Part shown: positions 1 through 6,034 of the stretch, one piece after another
How positions within the stretch are numbered: position 1 is the stretch's first letter
Layout of the letters: each line of letters opens with the position of its first letter
Assembly: GCA_021734595.1 (NCBI GenBank)
Contig: JAIPIO010000240.1
Coordinates: forward strand, 1-6,034
DNA length: 6,034 nt
Direction of reading: 5' to 3'
Source: Kiritimatiellales bacterium
GTDB lineage: Bacteria; Verrucomicrobiota; Kiritimatiellia; Kiritimatiellales; Pontiellaceae
Notes under the pieces: generated by a model
Databases searched by the model: none
Seen by the model: only the letters and a program-made list of their open reading frames with translations
What the model was told of the DNA's origin: nothing
Program-made: the position numbers and the translations under genes

Positions 1-1463
1 TGCCATTTTGTCAACGTTGCTTCGGTTGGGGCCGAGCGATATTCGAGTTCAGCGAAAAAGATTGGGTGAGGTTGCCGCCACATCAGGGCCATGGCTTCGG
101 GGTACCCGTCGTGGATGGCCTCCGGACCGGTGAATTTGGGCCACATAAGCCCATTGTAGTCAAAGTTTCTGGCGATTGCCCCGGCCAAATTCGCGTTACG
201 CCGGTAATAGGTTAACGCCTTCCCTGCCATGGGCCAGCGATTCCACAAAGCGAAGTGCGCGATATGCCACCACGCCATCTCAAGATGGAATTTGGCGGAC
301 CACCCGTCGATACCGGTGAGGCCGACCTCTGCCGGAAACTGGTCTCCGGCGGAGTTTACCGCCGTCTGGTATTGGGAGAGGACAATGCGCCGTTCCAATT
401 CGAACCAGCGCGGGTCCTTACTCCCCGAGAGATCGACGCCGCCGCCACTGTTCCAGAAATCCCGCCAGTTTTCCAGGCAGTCCTTTTGCGTCTGTGCAAA
501 AGAGAGAATGGTCGCTGCGGGCAAAGGTTCCCTGGAGTAGGTGCAGGTGAATTCTATGTTTGGGGTTTCGAACGGTCCGAAATCAATACAATGCGGTGCC
601 ATGGGGCCGGTCGCGCGTTCTTGTTTCATCGCGTGTCCGATACCGGGTCCCGCGAGTGTGACGTAGTAGCACGTGGCATCTACGGTTCGACGGAAAGCCA
701 CCCGGTTCGGTTCGTGCGCAATGCACTCCGTTTGATGGCCGGACGGATTATTGAAGTCGCCCACCCACGGCACGGGATTTCCACTGCCGTTGGGATCCCA
801 ACGCAGTTTACAAAGGGGATCGGAAGAGGCGGGATTCGCGGGCGCCGGAAAATCCAGGCGCAGGCGCACCTCGCCGCTGGACAACAGAGGCGATGTGACG
901 CGCACGGCCACGGCATCATTTTTGTATCCAACACAGGTTTCGGTCTCGACAGAGGTTTCTCGGTAAGCAAACCGACTTTTTTGGATACCGGTCCAAAGGT
1001 CCACGCGACGCATTCCGGGTGAACAATCGCGGATATATAAACGCTTACCCTTGGCGTCGATGAAACCAAGGCGTCCCAAGTTAAGGGGGTGCGGATTATG
1101 CCGATACCAGCTTTCGAGGCGAGGCGGCGGGGTGGTTACGCCGTATCCATTGGCTCGTTGGAATCTATGCTGTTCGTGCCAGTCTTCGAATACTGGATAC
1201 GTACCCGCGCCTTTCAGTCGGCCTTTCTCCCGCGCTGCCCAGGGTACTATATCTTGCGGGTCTGTACCTTGCGGCAAAGGGAAATGGTGCCAGCACCAGT
1301 GCGACATGGTGTTGCCGCCGAATGTCTGGAGTCCAGTGCCGTCGGCGTTAAACGCGAAATTGCCATTGCCCAGGGGTACTTGCCCGCTGAGTTCCGGCCA
1401 GTCGACGGCATGGCGGGAAACGACGGCCTCACGGTCGATTGTGGAAGTAAGGGGCTTTTTCAT
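1..1463 (-). CDS. GH65/GH95-like six-hairpin glycosidase, N-terminal part (runs off left edge)
   Basis: The frame is open for 487 codons from ATG 1463 to the left edge, so the 3' end is missing. I do not recognise a characterised enzyme. Residues about 25-45 carry the 'PLGNGNFAF' type opening seen at the start of GH65/GH95-type proteins. Residues about 30-330 look beta-rich, as in the N-terminal beta-sandwich of those families. From about 350 the sequence becomes helical and aromatic, with 'GWSAKFHLEMAWWH' at 387-400 and 'FALWNRW' at 404-410, fitting the first helices of an (alpha/alpha)6 barrel. The catalytic acid region of such enzymes usually lies further on and is off-window. There is no obvious signal peptide (MKKPLTSTIDREAV is hydrophilic), suggesting a cytoplasmic enzyme. 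The start overlaps the stop of the GH112 gene as ATGA, with only a weak GGCGGA 10 bases upstream, so translation is probably coupled. The role is inferred: cleaving or trimming a glycoside that feeds, or is fed by, the phosphorylase. Fold class is fairly sure, substrate unknown. Confidence 0.8.
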   Translation of the reverse strand, partial: MKKPLTSTIDREAVVSRHAVDWPELSGQVPLGNGNFAFNADGTGLQTFGGNTMSHWCWHHFPLPQGTDPQDIVPWAAREKGRLKGAGTYPVFEDWHEQHRFQRANGYGVTTPPPRLESWYRHNPHPLNLGRLGFIDAKGKRLYIRDCSPGMRRVDLWTGIQKSRFAYRETSVETETCVGYKNDAVAVRVTSPLLSSGEVRLRLDFPAPANPASSDPLCKLRWDPNGSGNPVPWVGDFNNPSGHQTECIAHEPNRVAFRRTVDATCYYVTLAGPGIGHAMKQERATGPMAPHCIDFGPFETPNIEFTCTYSREPLPAATILSFAQTQKDCLENWRDFWNSGGGVDLSGSKDPRWFELERRIVLSQYQTAVNSAGDQFPAEVGLTGIDGWSAKFHLEMAWWHIAHFALWNRWPMAGKALTYYRRNANLAGAIARNFDYNGLMWPKFTGPEAIHDGYPEAMALMWRQPHPIFFAELEYRSAPTEATLTKW

Positions 1464-3679
1464 TGTTCGTCAGTCCGCCATGCACTGGCATACGCTGCCA
1501 AAGAAATCTTTATTGCTTGTCCGGCCCCCTTGTAGACCTGGGTGGTTTGGGGTTGGGCGCTGTGGTTGACGACGACCCATTTTCGCGTTTTCGGGTAATA
1601 GGCGCAATCTGTTTTCGGGTTGGTGCAGAACCATTTGGTCAGTTCTGTTTCCTGATTGGCGGCCCAGAAAATGGCGCGATGAAGCAGCCTGGCATTGTCC
1701 AGATTATAAGGCAGGCCGCTGAAAAAGACCGAGCGCCCTTTTCCGTACGATTTGGCGGCAGCCAAGACATGCAGGCCGTTGACGGCCAGAAGTTGCGTGG
1801 TACGATTGCAGCAGTACACGAATGTTTCGTCCGTCCCGAAATCGGGCGAGTCATTGAGATCCGCGGTGATGAAGTGTGACTGCCGCATGTCACCCGGAAC
1901 GCTCGCGGACTGGATGGTATGGCCTACTTCTTTGTCCACCCCCATGATGTCCGCGAGCTGAAAATAGCGTCCTTGGTGCTGATATGCGGAGGGACCGCGG
2001 CAACCGATAAAGCCGCCGCCGTCATGCACGAACCGTCGTATCTCCGCCACGACTTCCGGAACGATCCACCATTGGCCTCCAGACCAGGCTGTTTCGGCAT
2101 CGCCGTCGTTGACGATAACATCAGTATCCGCGGGAATGCCGTTTTCCTCAATTTCGGCGAAACTAAGGAAGTCGATTTCCACGGGCAGGCCGGCAAGACA
2201 TTCAAGCAGGTTGGTGCCGGCTACCTGAATGACATCCGGGCGTTTGACCAGAAATTTCTGCGGTGCCGCGAAACTGTTGATCCAGGGCTTCCATTTGCCC
2301 CAGCAATTGAGTACGGCAACCTTGATCGGTGCTTTGAGCGAAATCCCGCCTCCGGAGTTTTCCCTGAACGAGCGGAATTCGGCGCAGAGTTCGGCGACGT
2401 GCTCCACGAACTTTGGGAACTTGGCCGCCAGGCTCGGATAGCCGCCGTAGCCGAGACGGTCCACCGGCTGACGCAGGAGCGCCCTCCGGATCTTGACCCA
2501 GTTGCCAATGGACTCCGTGAGCGGATCGCCATTCTCGGAAAAGACATCCGGGAAAAAGTAGGGGTATAACCGAAGTTCCCTGGTCAAATTCCCCGGCGCG
2601 TCCGAGACGCGTCGCAGTGCAACGCCGTCTTCGGCCGCGCCAACATGAATATCGATGCCCATGTCCAGAAAACCGGGTTGATACGGTTCCACTCCCACCC
2701 AGTGATCTCCCCAGAAGATCGCGGTTTTCTTGCCGCGCCGGTGCGCTTTGTCCACCAATGCTTTGCCAAACCTGACCACAAAGTTGTGGATAAACTGCAT
2801 CCAGTCGAGGTACCCTTTTGAAGGGACGCGGCAGGCGGCATTGTAGTAGCCTTGATCCACAAAGTCCTCGCTTCGCAAACGGTAGCCATAGTCCCTGGTA
2901 AAATCTTCCAGGGCGGGGATGCTGACGGTGTCTTGATACCCGGTCCAATCGCGAAATGTGTCGACGGCATCCTGGTCGGAATCCACGGCAAAATGATAGG
3001 CCAGGGTTGTGAGACGCACGACATCGGTGCACGGGTGATTCGCCAGGTACCGGTCATAGACCCGCATAAGGTGATCCCAGCATGCCTTGTGATATGGGTC
3101 CACGCAAAGAATGTGCGGGCCGGTCCAATTGTTTGTAAGGTGGTTGTACATGGACGTCGTATCCCATATCTGGAACACCAGGAAATTGACGGTGTAAACA
3201 TGGAATGGAGTGGTGCCGGTCAGCGTCACCGTTCCGGCAGCCGTGTCGAATCGCCATGCGGTTGTTGGCATGACGTCGCCGGTGGTCCGGTCAATGACTT
3301 CCCAGTATGTGTAGGCGTCATGCCGCGTATCGATGACGTATTTCTCCCGATAGAAACGCCGCATCAGGTCAATGACAACGGTTTCCGACGCCGCGGCGAC
3401 CGGTTCGGACATCAAGTATTTTTGCGGAAGCTGGTCGGGATGCTTGCGCGCGTAGTCCTGATCGACTCGCACAAGACAGAGGGTGGAATAGACCGTGAGT
3501 CCCAGGTCGAGCAGTTCCGAAGACAGTTCGGTGCCATCGGAGTCGCGAATGGCGTCAGCCCCCCATGTCTCGACCAGTTCGGCTGTTGTTTTTTCCTGCC
3601 CGGCTTGTGCGGGCAGGGTGATGCCTGTCTCACGGTGTGTATTCTTGTTTGCGTGTGCAACGTCCTTGCTGGCGGCCAT
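1460..3679 (-). CDS. GH112 1,3-beta-galactosyl-N-acetylhexosamine (or galactosyl-rhamnose) phosphorylase
   Basis: A complete gene of 739 residues; the remembered Bifidobacterium longum enzyme (LnpA) is about 751. GH112 enzymes use phosphate to split beta-galactosyl disaccharides (lacto-N-biose, galacto-N-biose, or Gal-beta-1,4-L-rhamnose) into alpha-galactose 1-phosphate and the free acceptor, in the cytoplasm. Family blocks match from memory along the whole length: 'WGADAIRDSDGT' (39-50), 'YWEVIDRTTGDV' (125-136), 'MYNHLTNNW' (177-185), 'YGYRLRSEDFVDQG' (264-277), 'RLGYGGYPSLAAKFPKFV' (408-425). Asp325 in 'WGDHWVGVEPY' corresponds to the catalytic acid (Asp313 in B. longum numbering). Residues about 25-440 form the TIM-barrel part, about 450-680 a Rossmann/GATase-like domain ('GGGFIGCRGPS', 'GKGRSVFFSGLPY'), and the rest a small beta domain. 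The start at 3679 is preferred over an in-frame ATG at 3835 because AGGAG lies 5 bases upstream and the extra 52 residues have no family resemblance. No signal peptide. Family call very sure; acceptor sugar not settled, hence no symbol (gnpA/lnpA are used for relatives). Confidence 0.96.
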   Translation of the reverse strand: MAASKDVAHANKNTHRETGITLPAQAGQEKTTAELVETWGADAIRDSDGTELSSELLDLGLTVYSTLCLVRVDQDYARKHPDQLPQKYLMSEPVAAASETVVIDLMRRFYREKYVIDTRHDAYTYWEVIDRTTGDVMPTTAWRFDTAAGTVTLTGTTPFHVYTVNFLVFQIWDTTSMYNHLTNNWTGPHILCVDPYHKACWDHLMRVYDRYLANHPCTDVVRLTTLAYHFAVDSDQDAVDTFRDWTGYQDTVSIPALEDFTRDYGYRLRSEDFVDQGYYNAACRVPSKGYLDWMQFIHNFVVRFGKALVDKAHRRGKKTAIFWGDHWVGVEPYQPGFLDMGIDIHVGAAEDGVALRRVSDAPGNLTRELRLYPYFFPDVFSENGDPLTESIGNWVKIRRALLRQPVDRLGYGGYPSLAAKFPKFVEHVAELCAEFRSFRENSGGGISLKAPIKVAVLNCWGKWKPWINSFAAPQKFLVKRPDVIQVAGTNLLECLAGLPVEIDFLSFAEIEENGIPADTDVIVNDGDAETAWSGGQWWIVPEVVAEIRRFVHDGGGFIGCRGPSAYQHQGRYFQLADIMGVDKEVGHTIQSASVPGDMRQSHFITADLNDSPDFGTDETFVYCCNRTTQLLAVNGLHVLAAAKSYGKGRSVFFSGLPYNLDNARLLHRAIFWAANQETELTKWFCTNPKTDCAYYPKTRKWVVVNHSAQPQTTQVYKGAGQAIKISLAAYASAWRTDEQ

Positions 3680-3684
3680 CGTGT

Positions 3685-3689
3685 CTCCT
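3685..3689 (-). promoter_or_regulatory. Ribosome binding site of the GH112 gene
   Basis: Minus-strand AGGAG sits 5 bases before ATG 3679. It decides the start, because the upstream in-frame ATG at 3835 lies inside the 3' end of the preceding gene remnant. Confidence 0.85.
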
Positions 3690-3738
3690 GATGTCCTTAA
3701 ACAGAGAATTGTGAAATGTGGTATTTTGCAATCCTTAC

Positions 3739-3766
3739 ATATTAGAGTCTCGGGAACTCCCCGCAA
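3739..3766 (-). promoter_or_regulatory. Weak candidate promoter ahead of the GH112 gene
   Basis: In the 92-base gap between the glycosidase remnant and the GH112 start, the minus strand reads TTGCGG (3766-3761), a 16-base spacer, then TAATAT (3744-3739). The match to sigma-70 boxes is partial (about 3/6 and 4/6). The gap is visibly richer in A/T than the flanking genes, which is the other reason to suspect transcription may start here. A small hairpin (CGGG/CCCG, 3762-3750) lies in the spacer but has no T-tract, so it is not a terminator. Low confidence; GH112 could equally be read from further upstream. Confidence 0.22.
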
Positions 3767-3771
3767 AACGG

Positions 3772-4599
3772 TTACTCGAAAACAACGCTGCATATCCTCG
3801 TCGAACGCGGGATTTTCACGTGATCCGAAACGCACTCCCCGTCAACCGAGGCCTTGGTCCAGTCCGCTTTGACGAGTATGCTCAATCGCATACCCGCAAA
3901 GGTGACACCGTCCAGGGAAAAATCGAAGGTCTTGAATGGCGATAAATAAAGCCACTGACTGTCCAGTTTCAATCCCAGAATGCGAATCAGATATTCCCAG
4001 GCGCATTTGTAGCGTGGATAGGGTGGGAAACGCGGTGTATCTTTCCCCGGTTCCTCCTCCAGGGGGCCGGTTGTCAACTCGTCGTTGACCGCCTGGTTCC
4101 ATTCGCCGACCGCGAGGTGATTGTTGTGCAGGCTGGCTTCTACCGCGTGAAACACGTCCAGGGAAGCTTCTTCATTACCGGAATCGCCAAGCAATGATCC
4201 GAGATTCAGCTGAGCGCCTATCCAGAAGGTGCGGGCATGGTACCCGGACCGGTCGATTTTACGTCCGGGCTGCAGGCCATTGGCCCAGCCTCGGAAATTG
4301 TGCTCCTTATCGTGGATCAGGTTGTGTCTGTAAATAGTGGAAAGCGCTGTTTCTATCTTTGTTTTCGGTAGCACAGCACCCAAGTCGGCGGCAACGCTTG
4401 TAACCCATTTCCCGAAGAGCTGGTCGGTGAATACGGTTTCCGGCACGCTTTTCGGCGCGGCATTTTCGGTGCGTATGAAACAGTTCCAACATTCAGTTTC
4501 CGGATCGGGTGTCGAGTTGACATTCAGTTTGACAAAACCGTACTTTCCGAAAACCGAGTAGCCCGTACCGATACTGCCAAACGGAATCTCTGTGCGGTA
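3772..4599 (-). pseudogene. 5'-truncated GH116-like six-hairpin glycosidase remnant
   Basis: The frame is open for 275 codons from just after a TGA at 4602-4600 to TAA 3774-3772. The C-terminal third to half of a GH116/GBA2-like (alpha/alpha)6-barrel glycosidase is recognisable. Blocks include 'TVFTDQLFGKWV', then 'LPKTKIETALSTIYRHNLI', 'WANGLQPGRKIDRSGYHA' and 'TFWIGAQLNLGSLLG'. After these comes a beta-rich tail resembling a C-terminal carbohydrate-enzyme domain ('SPFKTFDFSLDGVTFAG', 'ILVKADWT'). Family members are usually 600-900 residues, so the N-terminal beta domain and much of the barrel are missing. There is no ATG in the open stretch. The only plausible start, GTG 4446, has no ribosome binding site and would begin in the middle of conserved sequence. 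The reading frame has no internal stop, so the loss looks recent, or a short product may still be made. GH116 is my best family guess; a sister six-hairpin family is possible. It ends 92 bases before the GH112 gene, consistent with a formerly intact glycan-degradation operon. Confidence 0.65.
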
Positions 4600-5648
4600 T
4601 CATACATGGCTACGGCGTTCTCTGTGGGTGTATTGTCCTGCAGTTGATGCGTTGGCGCGAAACAGTACCCGCCATTGGGCATCATGATCTGGAGCGTGTT
4701 CTTGCAATCCTCAACGACGTCCTGCGGGGTCCCCGTCGCGATCGGTCCAGCAGTACTGATGCATCCATGAAAAGCCAGACTGTCGCCGTACTCTCTCTTG
4801 AGATAAGCGGGCTCCATGTTTGCGGCTTCAGGCTGAAGCGTGTCGACTGCGGTGATACCCATGTCGATGAATTCGTTGAATGCCCAACTGCATGACCCAC
4901 AGGAATGGATCATAACCGGAAGGTCGTTCTCTTGCGCGAGCTTGATGAAGCGCTCATGTATGGGACGGATTCGTTCGCGAAACATGTCCATGCTGATGCG
5001 AGGCCCTCTCTGTGTTCCAAGGTCCTCTCCAATTCGGATGAATGTCAGGCCTCCGCGTGCTGTCTCAATGGTTCGTTTCAGTACCTCGAACTTAATGTCC
5101 ACATAGCGATTGATGAAAGACAACATGCCCGGATCGCCCATCGCCAGCCCAACATACATCGCTTCATCGCCCACATGTCGAGCGGTCCAATTCATGACTT
5201 CAAACCCGGCATGGGCGCTTACGGCGTATCCTTTGTGTCGCTTACAGGTTTCCATAACTGCAGCATAGTCATAGTCATCGGGCGATGGCATTGGGTAAGC
5301 TGCTGCCGTTTCTTCATCCATTTCTTGTATACGTCCGGGCCAGGGCTCCCAGTAGGCCCCCGTTGCGTGCTCCATCCAACGGGTGCGCAGCCCCCAGTCA
5401 GGGGAGACACGAACGTCTGCATCTTCCGGTTGTTCATGCAGGCGCGGCCCAACATATGGCGCGCCAACATGACGGAAATCGACTCCCAGTTGTCGCGCGA
5501 GGCCCTCAGAATCATCAGGGTCAAGCCCATAGTGTTCCTTTAACCGCCGATCGATGTCTGGATTCGAGCTATAGTCGATGGGCACACGGTCCGGCTCCCT
5601 GTGCTGGAAAGCAGTCAGCACTCTCTCCCTTGATGACATTTTTTTCAT
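4524..5648 (-). CDS. Uroporphyrinogen decarboxylase-superfamily protein (MtaA/CmuA-like), altered C-terminus
   Basis: 374 residues with a URO-D TIM-barrel pattern: 'SSRERVLTAFQHREPDRVPID' style opening (5-25), 'FIRIGEDLGTQRGPRIS' (203-219), 'LPVMIHSCGSC' (243-253), 'AVDTLQPEAANM' (267-278), 'LAFHGCIST' (291-299) and 'GGYCFAPTHQLQDNTP' (326-341). True haem-pathway HemE carries an N-terminal 'R-x-W-x-M-R-Q-A-G-R' motif that is absent here, so haem synthesis is unlikely. His248-x-Cys250 plus Cys329 resembles the H-x-C-Xn-C zinc site of corrinoid methyltransferases such as MtaA, so methyl transfer is a reasonable guess; the real substrate is unknown. Proteins of this type often sit in sugar-utilisation loci of PVC bacteria. 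The start is ATG 5648, with AAAGGA 6 bases upstream. The usual C-terminus ('ENAVAMYDTAQRF', up to residue 355) is followed by 19 residues translated from the other frame of the downstream glycosidase remnant, so the native end appears lost. Confidence 0.85.
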   Translation of the reverse strand: MKKMSSRERVLTAFQHREPDRVPIDYSSNPDIDRRLKEHYGLDPDDSEGLARQLGVDFRHVGAPYVGPRLHEQPEDADVRVSPDWGLRTRWMEHATGAYWEPWPGRIQEMDEETAAAYPMPSPDDYDYAAVMETCKRHKGYAVSAHAGFEVMNWTARHVGDEAMYVGLAMGDPGMLSFINRYVDIKFEVLKRTIETARGGLTFIRIGEDLGTQRGPRISMDMFRERIRPIHERFIKLAQENDLPVMIHSCGSCSWAFNEFIDMGITAVDTLQPEAANMEPAYLKREYGDSLAFHGCISTAGPIATGTPQDVVEDCKNTLQIMMPNGGYCFAPTHQLQDNTPTENAVAMYDTAQRFRLAVSVRATRFSESTVLSN

Positions 5649-5654
5649 GCAAAT

Positions 5655-5660
5655 TCCTTT
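5655..5660 (-). promoter_or_regulatory. Ribosome binding site of the URO-D-like gene
   Basis: Minus-strand AAAGGA lies 6 bases before ATG 5648. It favours this start over the in-frame ATG at 5681 (11 residues longer, no family resemblance) and the ATG at 5639 (spacing too long). Confidence 0.8.
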
Positions 5661-5689
5661 GAGCGAACGTCGTTCTGTCAATCTTTTGA

Positions 5690-6034
5690 TCGGATCTTGC
5701 TTCCGTAGTCGTAATCCTCCACGAGGTCCTTGCCGGCAACCGCAAGGATATTGCTCTCAAAGCCGATGAGAAGCACTACCGGGACTTTTGTGTCGACACC
5801 GTTCCCCCGCTGCGGGAGCCGCCGGGTCCCAGTTCCCCCAAACCTGAAAAAGACCGGCAGGAACTGCTCCGGGACCTTGCGAAGCAGAGGGGAAGAAAGC
5901 TGTCTCCGGTTAACCATTCTCCGGAGAAAGAGCCGCTCGCGGTGGCGCGCCGAGTCTGTGTAAAACTAGTGTCCTGTAAAGGAAATTCCTGCACATTGGA
6001 TTGGCCTATCTTGGATGAGGCGCTGCTCCGGCCC
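5690..6034 (+). other. Start-less open frame, possible gene fragment; otherwise no gene seen
   Basis: The stretch upstream of the URO-D-like gene holds no recognisable gene. One plus-strand frame is open for 115 codons, from just after TGA 5687-5689 to the window end. It begins 'SDLASVVVILHEVLAGNRKD' and continues as a highly charged, proline-containing sequence ('PPGPSSPKPEKDRQELL'). Third codon positions are mostly G or C through much of it, as in the real genes here, which hints at coding history. There is no ATG, GTG or TTG in the first two-thirds and no ribosome binding site, so if real it has lost its 5' end. I do not recognise the sequence. It would be convergent in position but opposite in strand to the sugar genes. 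It may be chance. Confidence 0.25.

Noticed and set aside
255..1022. Plus-strand frame of 255 codons
   Set aside because: It is the antisense shadow of the partial six-hairpin glycosidase; its translation is arginine-rich with no family pattern, whereas the minus frame shows clear domain logic.
2202..3032. Minus-strand frame of 276 codons in another phase
   Set aside because: It lies entirely inside the GH112 gene, which matches its family along the whole length in the other frame.
3750..3762. Hairpin between the glycosidase remnant and the GH112 gene as a terminator
   Set aside because: The stem is only 4-5 pairs and no T-run follows on the minus strand.
3680..3835. Upstream in-frame ATG extending the GH112 protein by 52 residues
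   Set aside because: No ribosome binding site, no family resemblance in the extension, and it would overlap the end of the preceding remnant; AGGAG supports the start at 3679.
5664..5675. LexA-like CGAAC...GTTC operator
   Set aside because: The half sites GAAC and GTTC are 3 bases apart, not the 4 of the Gram-positive SOS box, and nothing in the locus is DNA-repair related.
5676..5681. TTGACA on the minus strand as a -35 box for the URO-D-like gene
   Set aside because: A -10 box at the normal distance would fall on the ribosome binding site, and no -10-like sequence is there.
5678..5917. Minus-strand frame of 79 codons ending just before the URO-D-like gene
   Set aside because: Well spaced for an operon, but the translation resembles no known protein, its start lacks a ribosome binding site, and the plus frame over the same DNA looks more coding-like.
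1..6034. CRISPR arrays, tRNA/rRNA, defence systems or a complete mobile element
   Set aside because: No regularly spaced repeats, no RNA-gene folds and no transposase or integrase motifs were seen on either strand; the content is explained by carbohydrate genes and their remnants.

Overview
The window reads as a fragment of a carbohydrate-catabolism locus from a moderately GC-rich bacterium. All recognisable genes lie on the minus strand, so the story runs from high to low coordinates. The mix of a GH112 sugar phosphorylase, (alpha/alpha)6-barrel glycosidases and a stand-alone uroporphyrinogen-decarboxylase (URO-D)-fold protein recalls gut or sediment members of the PVC superphylum (Lentisphaerae, Kiritimatiellae, Verrucomicrobia, Planctomycetes). 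That assignment comes from gene content and style only. No rRNA or other taxonomic marker is present.

Layout in transcription order. Positions 6034-5649 hold no convincing gene; there is only a start-less plus-strand frame open to the window end. Positions 5648-4524 encode a 374-residue URO-D-superfamily protein with a clear ribosome binding site. Its last ~20 codons run out of frame into the next unit. Positions 4599-3772 hold the 3' part of a GH116-like six-hairpin glycosidase: a good C-terminal sequence with no start and no N-terminal domain, taken here as a deletion remnant. A short, comparatively AT-rich gap (3771-3680) follows. Positions 3679-1460 encode a complete GH112 phosphorylase of 739 residues, in the family of galacto-N-biose/lacto-N-biose phosphorylase and galactosyl-rhamnose phosphorylase. 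Its stop codon overlaps the ATG of the last gene (ATGA). That gene, from 1463 to beyond the left edge, encodes the first 487 residues of a GH65/GH95-like six-hairpin glycosidase.

The best-supported functional unit is the coupled pair GH112 plus six-hairpin glycosidase. The inferred job is to release or trim a galactose-containing disaccharide from a host or plant glycan and phosphorolyse it to galactose 1-phosphate and a free acceptor sugar. No transporter, regulator or Leloir-type enzyme is visible, so the pathway extends outside the window. The most notable structural point is the URO-D/GH116-like junction near 4600-4520, which looks like a rearrangement scar. I found no CRISPR array, tRNA, rRNA, complete mobile element or convincing new system.
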